Shown in pieces: positions 42,979-51,279 of a DNA stretch of 64,000 bases. Both the position numbers and the translations under genes were made by a program. Source of the DNA: Bacteroidota bacterium (GTDB lineage Bacteria; Bacteroidota; Bacteroidia; Bacteroidales; Porphyromonadaceae). Under the pieces are notes generated by a model that had not been told where the DNA came from, searched no databases, and saw only the letters and a list, made by a program, of their open reading frames with translations. Location of the stretch: contig JAEWWU010000006.1 in the NCBI GenBank assembly GCA_023396255.1, positions 155,331 through 219,330 on the forward strand, given 5' to 3'. Positions within the stretch are counted from its first letter, which is position 1. Every line of letters begins with the position of its first letter.

Positions 42979-44589
42979 ATGAAGCAGTTAGACCTAAGCC
43001 GATACGGCATCAACAATGTTTCCGAAATTATTTACAACCCATCTTACGATGTTCTGTTCAAAGAGGAGATGAACCCCTCCTTACAAGGATTTGAGAGAGG
43101 ACAACTAACGGAAAAAGATGCCGTTAATGTAATGACGGGGATCTATACAGGACGCTCTCCCAAAGACAAGTTTTTTGTTTTGGACGACACCACCCGAGAC
43201 ACCATTTGGTGGACAACTCCCGAGTACCCCAACGACAACAAACCCTTGGCACTCTCTTCTTGGAATGAGTTGAAAAAGATTGCCGTTAATGAACTTTCGG
43301 GCAAGAAGTTGTTCGTGGTAGATGCCTTTTGCGGAGCCAACGAAAACAGCCGACTAAAGATCCGTTTCATTATGGAAGTGGCTTGGCAGGCACACTTTGT
43401 TACCAATATGTTTATCCGCCCCACAAAGCAGGAATTAGAAAACTTCGGTGAGCCGGATTTTGTAGTAATGAATGCCTCAAAAGCCAAAGTGACCAACTAT
43501 AAAGAGTTGGGACTCAATTCCGAGACTGCCGTGGTCTTCAACTTGACAGAAAAGGTACAACTCATCTTGAATACTTGGTACGGGGGAGAAATGAAGAAGG
43601 GAATGTTCTCCTATATGAACTACCTTAACCCCCTCAGAGGGATGGCGTCTATGCACTGCTCTGCCAACACCAGCCAAGACGAAAAAGAGACGGCAATCTT
43701 CTTTGGGTTGAGTGGAACAGGCAAAACCACTCTCAGTACCGACCCCAAGCGCAAACTTATCGGAGACGATGAACACGGTTGGGACGATGACGGTGTATTC
43801 AACTACGAGGGAGGTTGCTATGCCAAGGTTATTAACCTAAGTCAGGAATCTGAACCGGATATATACAACGCCATTCGTCGCGATGCCCTGCTCGAAAACG
43901 TTACCGTGGATGCACAGGGCAAAATAGATTTTGCTGATAAGAGCGTTACGGAAAATACCCGCGTTTCTTATCCTATCTACCACATAGACAATATCGTAAC
44001 CCCTGTGTCCAAAGCCGGTCACGCCAACAAGGTTATCTTCTTATCGGCAGATGCTTTTGGAGTATTGCCTCCCGTTTCCATCCTAACTCCAGAACAGACA
44101 CAATACTACTTTCTTTCCGGGTTTACAGCTAAGCTGGCAGGTACGGAGCGTGGTATTACCGAACCCACCCCCACTTTCTCGGCTTGCTTCGGAGCCGCTT
44201 TTCTTTCTCTGCACCCCACCAAATATGGTCAGGAATTGGTCAAAAGAATGCAGGCAAGCGGTGCCAAAGCCTATTTGGTAAATACAGGCTGGAACGGAAC
44301 CGGTAAACGTATATCTATCAAAGATACCCGTGGTATTATCGATGCCATTTTGGATGGGTCCATCGATAAAGCACCCACCAAGAAACTTCCTCTCTTCGGA
44401 GTAGAAATCCCCACGGCTCTCCCCGGAGTGGATCCCGCCATCTTGGACCCAAGGGATACTTATGGAGATGTTCAGGAATGGAACACCAAGGCCGAAGATT
44501 TGGCACAGCGTTTCATCAAAAACTTTGCTAAGTTTACCAATAACGAAGCAGGCAAGAAACTCGTAGCTGCCGGACCACAATTGGACTAA
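42979..44589 (+). CDS. pckA: Phosphoenolpyruvate carboxykinase (ATP)
   Basis: Interconverts oxaloacetate + ATP and PEP + CO2 + ADP. In succinate/propionate-forming anaerobes it often runs toward oxaloacetate and makes ATP. At 536 aa it is the ATP-dependent type. Visible are GIYTGRSPKDKFFV near residue 56, the substrate region GLNSETAVVFNLTEKVQ, MHCSANTSQDEKETAIFFGLSGTGKTTLSTDPKR with the P-loop GLSGTGKTT, and LIGDDEHGWDDDGVFNYEGGCYAK with the metal-binding Asp residues. Start ATG 42979. A strong terminator at 44651-44695 closes the unit. Confidence 0.98.
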   Translation: MKQLDLSRYGINNVSEIIYNPSYDVLFKEEMNPSLQGFERGQLTEKDAVNVMTGIYTGRSPKDKFFVLDDTTRDTIWWTTPEYPNDNKPLALSSWNELKKIAVNELSGKKLFVVDAFCGANENSRLKIRFIMEVAWQAHFVTNMFIRPTKQELENFGEPDFVVMNASKAKVTNYKELGLNSETAVVFNLTEKVQLILNTWYGGEMKKGMFSYMNYLNPLRGMASMHCSANTSQDEKETAIFFGLSGTGKTTLSTDPKRKLIGDDEHGWDDDGVFNYEGGCYAKVINLSQESEPDIYNAIRRDALLENVTVDAQGKIDFADKSVTENTRVSYPIYHIDNIVTPVSKAGHANKVIFLSADAFGVLPPVSILTPEQTQYYFLSGFTAKLAGTERGITEPTPTFSACFGAAFLSLHPTKYGQELVKRMQASGAKAYLVNTGWNGTGKRISIKDTRGIIDAILDGSIDKAPTKKLPLFGVEIPTALPGVDPAILDPRDTYGDVQEWNTKAEDLAQRFIKNFAKFTNNEAGKKLVAAGPQLD

Positions 44590-44650
44590 TCCGTCCTTTG
44601 CCTCTTCAGGGCACAGCACTTGGGTTCGTCTCTGCATCTTTAGTCTAAAA

Positions 44651-44695
44651 ACACAAATCCCCTCGGAGAAGCAAATCTCCAAGGGGATTTGTGTT
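44651..44695 (+). terminator. Terminator of pckA
   Basis: Long stem ACACAAATCCCCT...GGAGA (44651-44669) with TCTCC...AGGGGATTTGTGT (44676-44694), one mismatch, 6-nt loop, then a T-rich run that doubles as the next promoter. Confidence 0.85.
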
Positions 44696-44702
44696 ATTTT
44701 TG
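44695..44702 (+). promoter_or_regulatory. Putative promoter of the HAD/membrane protein pair (-7 element TATTTTTG)
   Basis: Exact TAnnTTTG match that starts at the foot of the pckA terminator stem, 30 nt before the ATG at 44732. Confidence 0.45.
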
Positions 44703-44731
44703 TGCCAATAACTTTTTGCTTTCTTTCTGCA

Positions 44732-45370
44732 ATGCAACCATCCGCGCAAACAGTAGTTTTTTTCGACTTCGATGGCACACTGATTCGCAAAGATTCATTG
44801 GTCATTTACATCGGTTGGCGTTTGCGCCATTCTTGGCGAGCCATCGGGGTACTTCCCTGTGTATTGTGGAATGTACTTCTTTTCAAACTCAATTTGAGAT
44901 CTGACCAAAAAGCCAAACAGTCTCTATTGAAACTACTAACGGGAAAATGCACACAACAACGATGGCTTCATCTGTCTAACTTGTTGGCGCAAAAACTTGT
45001 TCAATACCCACATCCCATTACCGAACAAAGATTACAGTACCATCTGAAACAGGGACATCGCATCATTATTGTAACGGCATCGCCTGCCGATTGGATCAGA
45101 GCGTGGGTACAACTGCGACAATTACCAATCGAGGTCGTTGGTACCGAAATGGAAACAGTAGGCGACCAGCTCTCTTTTCGCTTTGCAACTCCCAACTGTC
45201 ACGGGAAAGAAAAAGTGCATCGCTTACACAAATTTCTCCCCCACTGGGAACAGTTAACCTCTTACGGTTATGGCGATTCTGCTGGGGATTTGTACTTTCT
45301 TCATCACGTAACCTATGCTTACTACCGAAATTTTTCACAACCGACCTCAACGCTTCCCATTGAGGAATGA
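44732..45370 (+). CDS. HAD-superfamily (subclass IB) phosphatase
   Basis: Predicted cytoplasmic HAD-IB hydrolase of 212 aa from ATG 44732; a GTG frame extension to 44702 overlaps the promoter and is rejected. The HAD motifs are complete: motif I FFDFDGTLIRKDS (nucleophile Asp), motif II IIIVTASPADW, Lys in HGKEKV, and motif III/IV YGYGDSAGDLYFL. The cap region (residues about 20-90) resembles phosphoserine-phosphatase or glycerophosphate-phosphatase types with hydrophobic helices. Substrate unknown. The downstream membrane protein gene overlaps its end by 56 nt, which implies coupled expression and perhaps a joint role in envelope lipid or glycan metabolism (inference). Confidence 0.85.
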   Translation: MQPSAQTVVFFDFDGTLIRKDSLVIYIGWRLRHSWRAIGVLPCVLWNVLLFKLNLRSDQKAKQSLLKLLTGKCTQQRWLHLSNLLAQKLVQYPHPITEQRLQYHLKQGHRIIIVTASPADWIRAWVQLRQLPIEVVGTEMETVGDQLSFRFATPNCHGKEKVHRLHKFLPHWEQLTSYGYGDSAGDLYFLHHVTYAYYRNFSQPTSTLPIEE

Positions 45371-46562
45371 GTGTCTGTGCATTGGTTTTTTGCTGCTTGT
45401 GCTACATTTATTGTTGCTCATCCCCGTAGCAGAGGGTGGCCTACTCTTTCCCGTTGTAGGCAAAAGCGGAGGTTATTTGGGTTATGATAATTACAATCGC
45501 TTTTGGAACGGAGGGGGCACTCTGGACATTAGCCATCCACTCTACAACCTATTCACGATAGCCAACGGTACACTGCTTCGCCTGTTCTCGTTGAAAGCTG
45601 TTTTGTCCTTCAACTTGCTCCTTACGAATCTGCTCATAACCGCAGGGCACCTCTGCGTTTATCTCTATTTACGCACGGTACTTAGGCTCAATCGCTCTCT
45701 GTCTCTGATAGCTTTGCTATCTGTTGTGAGCAGCTTTACGACTCTGACTCTTTCTTTTACCATAGAGAGTTACCCCTTTTCCTATTTCTTGCTCTCACTT
45801 TCTCTTCTTATTTTAGGCAGAGAAAAAACGGCTTTACCCAACAAACGATGGCACTTCTTGACCATAGCAATCGGTTCCGTCACCATCACCAATATAGCCA
45901 AACCTCTTCTTGCCCTTTTTTGGCTTACGCCCGGTTCATTGCGCAAAAGAAGTCAAAGCATCTTCCGCACCTGTCTTATATTTGTGGCTATGGTATGTGC
46001 AGTTATCCTTTTGTACAGCGGATATGCTTTGTACAAAGGAGAGCCGGATAAGCTCCCGTGGCGTGTGGCTCACCGCGAAACATTTGTTTATAGGGACTAC
46101 CAACCGAAGCATCGCTCTGACTTTCTTCTCCACGCCCTTGCTGCTCCTCGGTTGGAGCAACGCCGGGTGGCCAACGAGACAACATTACGCCCTGGTGATT
46201 ACCCCAAGTCCCCCATATCCGCTGCGGTTTCCTCTTTGTGGATCATTGCCGGTCTCCTGGGGTGGTGGGAACTACGCCGCACCTCGAATGGAAAAATCAT
46301 TGCCTCTTATGCTTTCATCGACTTTATTATTCACTTCATTGCCGGATACGGAATGCAAGAGGCTGTCATTTTTGGCGGACACTGGGTGATGCTGTTGCCC
46401 ATTTGCCTTGGAGGACTGCTGCAACGCTGTTCTTCCAATTCCCATCCATCATCCTCCGCAAGGGCTGTGTGGCTGTACGCCTGTCCCTTGTTCTTTTTGT
46501 TGTTGGGAATAACCCAAGGGTTGCTGAACATAGAAATTATTTTGCAAGCTTTTAGTCATTAG
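45315..46562 (+). CDS. Polytopic membrane protein of unknown function (possibly DUF6080)
   Basis: Integral inner-membrane protein of 415 aa with about nine or ten hydrophobic segments: LCIGFLLLVLHLLLLIPVA, LSFNLLLTNLLITAGHLCVYLYL, SLIALLSVVSSFTTLTLSF, FSYFLLSLSLLILG, IFRTCLIFVAMVCAVILLYSGYAL, SLWIIAGLLGWWEL, VMLLPICLGGLL and LYACPLFFLLLGITQGLLNI. A conserved-looking loop YLGYDNYNRFWNGGGTLDISHPLYNLF follows the first segment, as in membrane glycosyltransferase-like proteins, but no catalytic motif can be assigned. The start at 45315 is the only ATG in frame before that loop and overlaps the HAD gene by 56 nt. The DUF number is from memory. Ends at a bidirectional terminator. Confidence 0.78.
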   Translation: MLTTEIFHNRPQRFPLRNECLCIGFLLLVLHLLLLIPVAEGGLLFPVVGKSGGYLGYDNYNRFWNGGGTLDISHPLYNLFTIANGTLLRLFSLKAVLSFNLLLTNLLITAGHLCVYLYLRTVLRLNRSLSLIALLSVVSSFTTLTLSFTIESYPFSYFLLSLSLLILGREKTALPNKRWHFLTIAIGSVTITNIAKPLLALFWLTPGSLRKRSQSIFRTCLIFVAMVCAVILLYSGYALYKGEPDKLPWRVAHRETFVYRDYQPKHRSDFLLHALAAPRLEQRRVANETTLRPGDYPKSPISAAVSSLWIIAGLLGWWELRRTSNGKIIASYAFIDFIIHFIAGYGMQEAVIFGGHWVMLLPICLGGLLQRCSSNSHPSSSARAVWLYACPLFFLLLGITQGLLNIEIILQAFSH

Positions 46563-46587
46563 AATAAAGAAACAAGACCCTATGAAA

Positions 46588-46628
46588 CAAAAAGAGGGGT
46601 AAGATCTCTTTCTTACCCCTCTTGATTT
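46588..46628. terminator. Bidirectional terminator between convergent genes
   Basis: AAGAGGGGTAAGA (46592-46604) pairs perfectly with TCTTACCCCTCTT (46611-46623), 6-nt loop, with A-rich and T-rich flanks. Serves the membrane protein gene and lpdA. Confidence 0.85.
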
Positions 46629-46649
46629 ATCTACTCTTCCTTTCGGCAA

Positions 46650-48002
46650 TCAGTCAGCCATTGCTTCAATTGTCTCCTTAATGATTTCTCCAACTGTTGG
46701 GTGTGGAAAAATCATTGCGGCCAATTGATGTGCCTTGATGCCCTGTTCAATAGCTACACCCGCCAAAACAATGATTTCACTTGCCGGAGCTCCCAAGATG
46801 TGTACCCCCAAGATAGAGTCATCTGGAGCCACCAACACCTTGCACACACCATTACCCATTTCGTTTTCAGCCACAAAACGGCCGGCGAAAGCCAAAGGCA
46901 ACTCTTGCTTACGGTAGGGAGTTCCCTCCGCGATCAAGGCATCTTCGGTTTTCCCCACTCCAGCAATTTCCGGATGGGTATAAACAACTCCCGGTATGGC
47001 TTTGTAACTCATCGGTCGGGGTGATTTGCCCAACAAATGGTCTACAGCTACTTCGGCTTCCCGCACTGCAGTATGAGCCAAAAGAGAAAATCCGGTAATA
47101 TCTCCGGCAGCATAGACCCCCGGCATAGAGGTTCGCATAAATCCATCGACCTTAACGCCACGTCCCTGCTTATCGATAGGTAGAGCCTCAAAAGCGGAAG
47201 TCACAGGGCGACGTCCTACGCTGAGCATAATCTCTTGCGCCTCTATGACGAAGCTTTCATCCTCAAACTCCACAGTCACAGCTCCATCTGCCAAAGCGGT
47301 TACTTTGTGGTTGAGGTAGAATTTAATTCCCCTCTTGGCGTACTGCTCACGCAATTGGGCAGCCAAAGCCTTGTCCATTCCGTTGATAATCTCGGGCAGC
47401 ATTTCCACAACGTAGACCTCTGCACCCATTTCTCTATAATAGGCGGCAAACTCCATTCCTATGACACCTCCTCCAATAATGGCAATAGATGACGGAATTT
47501 CTTTGTCCATCAGAGCCTCTCTACTGGTCTTGTAGTGAGTCTCTTCCACTCCGGGGATCGGTGGTATCACTGTTTCGCTCCCCGTACAGAGCAAAAGATG
47601 GGCAGCTTGGTAGGTTTCATTTCCGGCAACCACGGTAAAGTTACCCTCCTCCCCTCCTGTAACAATTGCAGACTCGGCAATAACAGTTACACCCGCATTT
47701 GCCATTTTGGCTTTGATCCCGGCAACCAGCTTACGAACCACCTTGGCCTTGCGGGCCAAGATTTTGGCTGCATCTACTTCTCCCGCCGAACAGTTGATCC
47801 CATACTTGGCTGCAGTCTGCACTGTTTCCAAAACTTTAGCCGAATAAAGAAGCGTTTTAGTAGGGATACAGCCTTCATTGAGACAAGTACCACCCAACGC
47901 ATTTTGTTCAAAAAGGACTGTTTTGAGTCCTCCTTTGGCAGCTCTCTCGGCTGCGGTATAACCGGCAGGACCTCCTCCGATTATGGCCAAATCAAAATTC
48001 AT
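46650..48002 (-). CDS. lpdA: Dihydrolipoyl dehydrogenase (E3)
   Basis: FAD disulfide oxidoreductase of 450 aa that reoxidises dihydrolipoyl groups with NAD+. FAD motif AIIGGGPAGYTAAE at residues 7-20, redox pair GGTCLNEGCIP (Cys40, Cys45), NAD motif AIIGGGVIGMEFAAYY near residue 176, FAD contact GVYAAGDITG, and the dimer-interface catalytic FPHPTVGE (His434, Glu439). No E1 or E2 genes are adjacent; it follows gpmA by 24 nt in one operon. In this setting it may serve a glycine cleavage system or a branched-chain/pyruvate complex encoded elsewhere. Confidence 0.96.
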   Translation of the reverse strand: MNFDLAIIGGGPAGYTAAERAAKGGLKTVLFEQNALGGTCLNEGCIPTKTLLYSAKVLETVQTAAKYGINCSAGEVDAAKILARKAKVVRKLVAGIKAKMANAGVTVIAESAIVTGGEEGNFTVVAGNETYQAAHLLLCTGSETVIPPIPGVEETHYKTSREALMDKEIPSSIAIIGGGVIGMEFAAYYREMGAEVYVVEMLPEIINGMDKALAAQLREQYAKRGIKFYLNHKVTALADGAVTVEFEDESFVIEAQEIMLSVGRRPVTSAFEALPIDKQGRGVKVDGFMRTSMPGVYAAGDITGFSLLAHTAVREAEVAVDHLLGKSPRPMSYKAIPGVVYTHPEIAGVGKTEDALIAEGTPYRKQELPLAFAGRFVAENEMGNGVCKVLVAPDDSILGVHILGAPASEIIVLAGVAIEQGIKAHQLAAMIFPHPTVGEIIKETIEAMAD

Positions 48003-48026
48003 TGTGACTACTTTTTAAGGGGTGGA

Positions 48027-48770
48027 TTATTTTTTTCCTTGGTTAGCTACAGCCTCTTGAAGTTTTCGGATTTCCTCGGGGTCTCCCAAGAAACGATCTG
48101 CAACGAGGTTCATATCATCGTCGAACTCAAAGAGATAAGGCACTGCAGTGGGGAGATTGAGAGTGGTTATATCTTCATCCGATATTCCTTTGAGCACCTT
48201 GATAATTCCGCGTAAACTATTGCCGTGTGCAGCTACAATGATGCTGCCGTGCTTTTGTAAATCCGGCTTGATGCTGTTTTCCCAATAGGGAAGAATGCGG
48301 TCTATGGTATCCTTGAGCGACTCCGTAAGCGGTAGTAAGTTTCTGTCCACTGCACTGTAACGCACATCCAAATAGGGAGAACGGTCGTCATCGGCATCCA
48401 ACGGCATAGGGGGCACATCATAACTGCGACGCCAAACGTGCACCTGTTCTTCTCCATATTTTTCGGCAGTTTCGGATTTGTTCAATCCTTGCAAAGCTCC
48501 GTAGTGCTTCTCGTTGAGACGCCAATCTTTTTCCACGGGAATCCAATCGAGATTCATTTCGTCGAGCACAACGTTCAATGTTTTTACGGCTCTCTTGAGA
48601 TAAGAGGTATATGCTTTTGGGAAAAAGAAGCCTTCTTCGCGCAAGAGTTTTCCGGCTTTGTGAGCTTCGGCAACTCCCTGCTCGGTCAGATCAACGTCTG
48701 TCCAACCGGTAAACCGATTGGTCATATTCCACTCACTTTGTCCGTGTCTGAGGAGAACTAATTTCTTCAT
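48027..48770 (-). CDS. gpmA: 2,3-bisphosphoglycerate-dependent phosphoglycerate mutase
   Basis: Interconverts 3- and 2-phosphoglycerate via a phosphohistidine. At 247 aa it is the normal dPGM length. The active-site LLRHGQSEWN sits at residues 6-15 with His9; GWTDVDLTEQG, SYLKRAVKTLN, DWRLNEKHYGALQGLNKSETAEKYGEEQV and VAAHGNSLRGIIKVL (second catalytic His) are all present. Start ATG 48770. Own promoter at 48818-48825, which backs onto the promoter of the FMN/FeS membrane protein gene. Probably co-transcribed with lpdA. Confidence 0.98.
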   Translation of the reverse strand: MKKLVLLRHGQSEWNMTNRFTGWTDVDLTEQGVAEAHKAGKLLREEGFFFPKAYTSYLKRAVKTLNVVLDEMNLDWIPVEKDWRLNEKHYGALQGLNKSETAEKYGEEQVHVWRRSYDVPPMPLDADDDRSPYLDVRYSAVDRNLLPLTESLKDTIDRILPYWENSIKPDLQKHGSIIVAAHGNSLRGIIKVLKGISDEDITTLNLPTAVPYLFEFDDDMNLVADRFLGDPEEIRKLQEAVANQGKK

Positions 48771-48817
48771 TTTTATCTATTTAATTTATGAATTTGGCAC
48801 TAACAATCTAATCTTCA

Positions 48818-48825
48818 CAAAGATA
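48818..48825 (-). promoter_or_regulatory. Putative gpmA-lpdA promoter (-7 element TATCTTTG)
   Basis: Exact TAnnTTTG match on the minus strand, 48 nt before the gpmA ATG. Confidence 0.55.
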
Positions 48826-48882
48826 ATGTTTCGAGCCCAAACGGACAAAGCCCAAGAGTAGCCCTGCTCCTGCTCTTTTGTG

Positions 48883-48890
48883 TACCTTTG
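48883..48890 (+). promoter_or_regulatory. Putative promoter of the FMN/[4Fe-4S] membrane protein gene (-7 element TACCTTTG)
   Basis: Exact TAnnTTTG match on the plus strand, 44 nt before the ATG at 48934. It lies inside the longer open frame starting with GTG 48880, arguing against that start. Confidence 0.55.
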
Positions 48891-48933
48891 TTGCACTCCA
48901 TTGGAGGGATGCAAAGATTTAGCCCCAAAGTAT

Positions 48934-50079
48934 ATGAATTCAAAAAGAAAGCACCTGCCCTATAAAGAAAAGGTTTACCAAACAGCACAACACCTCCTAA
49001 GCCTTCTAACGTGCCTCCTTTTACTTTTTGTGGTAACCATCCTCCGGGACAATAAAATGGGAGGATACAGTTTCTCGAAAGAAACTTTTGCACCTCAATC
49101 CAACATCTCTGACAAAACCACCATCCGCAAAGAGGCAAACGGGAACATTATCATTTCCACTCTTGGTTTAACCCACGATATAGCCGGCTACAATGGTCCT
49201 ACTCCACTCGAAATAACCCTGAAACAAGACACCATAGAGCAAATTACCTTGCTCCCCAATTCGGAAACTCCCGGCTTCATTGCCCGAATTGAGAAAAGCT
49301 CTTTCTACAACCAATGGATAGGGATGAGCGTAGAAAAGGCTCTTACAGTAAATGTTGAAACAGTCACCGGAGCCACGCTCTCCTCTACCGCCATTGCCAA
49401 AAACATTTATCAGGGACTTTCTTATGCAAAAAGTAAAGGAATAGCCTCTTCGTCAGCTAAGGAACAAGGTAAATGGTCTCCATCTGTGGCACAAGTGGCT
49501 GCCCTACTGGTAATCTCACTGGGCTGCTTGGCGCCTCTGTGGATGCGACACAAACTCTACCGCCCCATACAACTTCTCCTCAACGTGGTTGTTCTGGGCT
49601 TTTGGAGCAAAAGTTTCCTCTCCTATTCGTTGATAATCAATTTTTTATCCAACGGTATCAATCTTTCCATTTCACTCATTGCTGTTCTCTTGCTGGTAGT
49701 TGCCTTCGTTTTCCCTTTCTTAGGCAAGAATAATTACTACTGCACTTGGCTATGCCCTTTGGGTTCTCTACAAGAATTAGCGGGACGATGTTCTAAAAAG
49801 AAGTGGCACCTGTCGCCCAAAACGCTCAAAGTGCTTCGTTATCTACGAGATGGTATTTGGTGCCTTCTAATGATTTTGATGTGCTTGGGCATTCTCTTTC
49901 AGTGGATGGACTATGAACTTTTTACCTTTTTCCTATTACAACAGGCCTCGTGGGCGGTGGTGATTGTAACTGTGTTATTTGTGGTACTATCGGTTGTGGT
50001 ATCGCGCCCCTACTGTCGCTTTGTTTGCCCCACAGGAAGTTTATTCAGACTTTCTCAAAAATTCAGACTGTTCAAATAA
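48934..50079 (+). CDS. FMN-binding and [4Fe-4S] membrane redox protein (NosR/RnfG-like fusion)
   Basis: Predicted inner-membrane electron-transfer protein of 381 aa from ATG 48934. An N-terminal anchor (LSLLTCLLLLFVVTIL) is followed by an exported FMN-binding domain with VETVTGATLSSTAI near residue 150; the Thr in this S/T-G-A-T motif is the expected covalent FMN attachment site for an ApbE-type flavin transferase. About five membrane segments follow. Two C-x3-C-P motifs, CTWLCPLGSLQE and CRFVCPTGSLFR, match the polyferredoxin (NapH/NosR-like) cores. The protein ends soon after the second motif, so the C-terminal ferredoxin domain of NosR is absent. Partner and physiological reaction unknown. 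Confidence 0.82.
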   Translation: MNSKRKHLPYKEKVYQTAQHLLSLLTCLLLLFVVTILRDNKMGGYSFSKETFAPQSNISDKTTIRKEANGNIIISTLGLTHDIAGYNGPTPLEITLKQDTIEQITLLPNSETPGFIARIEKSSFYNQWIGMSVEKALTVNVETVTGATLSSTAIAKNIYQGLSYAKSKGIASSSAKEQGKWSPSVAQVAALLVISLGCLAPLWMRHKLYRPIQLLLNVVVLGFWSKSFLSYSLIINFLSNGINLSISLIAVLLLVVAFVFPFLGKNNYYCTWLCPLGSLQELAGRCSKKKWHLSPKTLKVLRYLRDGIWCLLMILMCLGILFQWMDYELFTFFLLQQASWAVVIVTVLFVVLSVVVSRPYCRFVCPTGSLFRLSQKFRLFK

Positions 50080-50097
50080 CAAAGAGTTAAGGCGTCA

Positions 50098-50196
50098 TTA
50101 GTTCCCTACGAAGAATTTTTTTGTTGGACAAAAGAAAAATCAGTAGGGAATTATCCAAGCAATAATTCCCTACCAATCTTCGGTTAATTCCCTTAT
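50098..50196. repeat. Dispersed intergenic hairpin element, copy B
   Basis: Nearly the same as copy A (7637-7740): ATTAGTTCCCTAC at the left, a T-run, TTGGACAAAAGAAAAAT (50124-50140), GTAGGGAATTAT (50143-50154) with ATAATTCCCTAC (50162-50173), and a last TTAATTCCCTTA block. Positions that differ from copy A within the arms change on both sides so that pairing is kept. Lies between two convergent genes. Confidence 0.85.
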
Positions 50197-50266
50197 ATTT
50201 TTCAATAGCTTGGACAGAGTTTTTCTTCTATCCAAGCCGTTTTACTGGCTCCAAACAATCAAAAAA

Positions 50267-51262
50267 TCACATCGAAACCGGAAAAAAATGCGCCCAAAGG
50301 GCAAAAAGAGGGTAACAGTTTTGAGATAGATACAATAAAAATTTTCGACGGATCGGAGGCACTGCAACAAGGTGAGGCAGTCGACCCTGGCAAACAAAGT
50401 GGCGCAAGGCTTTCTGCTCTTCCCGAGACAACACGTTGGCCCCCACATTGAGGAGAGAGATAAGATGGTTGCATACCTGTTGAAGTATCTTATGTGCCAT
50501 TGCTTGTGAAGGAGCTTTTTGAGCAGCACCCACCACCAAACGGGAAGAAAGGACCCTGTCGTATAGGCGTTTGCGCAATTGTTCAGGAGAACGAATCACC
50601 GAAGACGAGTGCACAAAATAACGATATACCGGAGCACTACAATACACAAAGCGAAGGGGATCCACTGCCACGAATGCTTGATACACAAAGGGCATATCTT
50701 CGTAAAAAATATCTTCTGCAAATCTCAAATCATTGTCTCTAAGGAACTTTCGGCTAAAAACAAACCGCCAAACCGTGATATAGTTGATATCAAGATAATG
50801 CACAAAAAAATCGAGAGCATTGTATGCTCCATCTTGAAGTGACAAATGAGGAACACGGGGTGGAGTCTCCTCACTGTGAGCCATCTCGTGTTCAAACTCA
50901 AATAAAAGGATCTGAGGATTTTTCTCTCGCAACAAAGAAACAATCCGGTTAATCTGTTCCGAAAAAACGAAATCATCGGCATCGATAAACCACACATAAT
51001 CTCCCTGAGCCAATTCCATCCCTCTGTTTCGTGCCCCTCCAATGCCTCTATTTTCTTGATCAAAAAGCCGGATAGGGGCGTTGGGATGCTCCTCTTGTAA
51101 CCGAACAATCACGTCTCGACTCTCATCGGTACTACCATCATTGACCACGACAATCTCATACTCCTCTGCTGAGAGAGGAGATTGTAACAACGAATTGATG
51201 CACCGAACCACATAGTTCGGAGTATTGTAAAGAGGAACAATGAAAGATAACAGACAAGCCAT
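50267..51262 (-). CDS. Family 2 glycosyltransferase
   Basis: Predicted GT-A glycosyltransferase of 331 aa from ATG 51262 (MACLLSFIVPLYNTPNYV); the longer frame to 51370 runs into folB. Motifs: SFIVPLYN at the N-terminus, VVVNDGSTDESRDV near residue 40 (nucleotide binding), NRGIGGARNRGMELAQGDYVWFIDADDFV near residues 75-103 with the DxD-like DAD, and EDIFYEDMPFVYQAF where ED is the likely catalytic base. It resembles LPS/O-antigen type enzymes. It is the last gene of a long minus-strand run and lies 17 nt after folB; the sugar donor and acceptor are unknown. Confidence 0.9.
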   Translation of the reverse strand: MACLLSFIVPLYNTPNYVVRCINSLLQSPLSAEEYEIVVVNDGSTDESRDVIVRLQEEHPNAPIRLFDQENRGIGGARNRGMELAQGDYVWFIDADDFVFSEQINRIVSLLREKNPQILLFEFEHEMAHSEETPPRVPHLSLQDGAYNALDFFVHYLDINYITVWRFVFSRKFLRDNDLRFAEDIFYEDMPFVYQAFVAVDPLRFVYCSAPVYRYFVHSSSVIRSPEQLRKRLYDRVLSSRLVVGAAQKAPSQAMAHKILQQVCNHLISLLNVGANVLSREEQKALRHFVCQGRLPHLVAVPPIRRKFLLYLSQNCYPLFALWAHFFPVSM

Positions 51263-51279
51263 CTTGCAAAAAAACTCTA

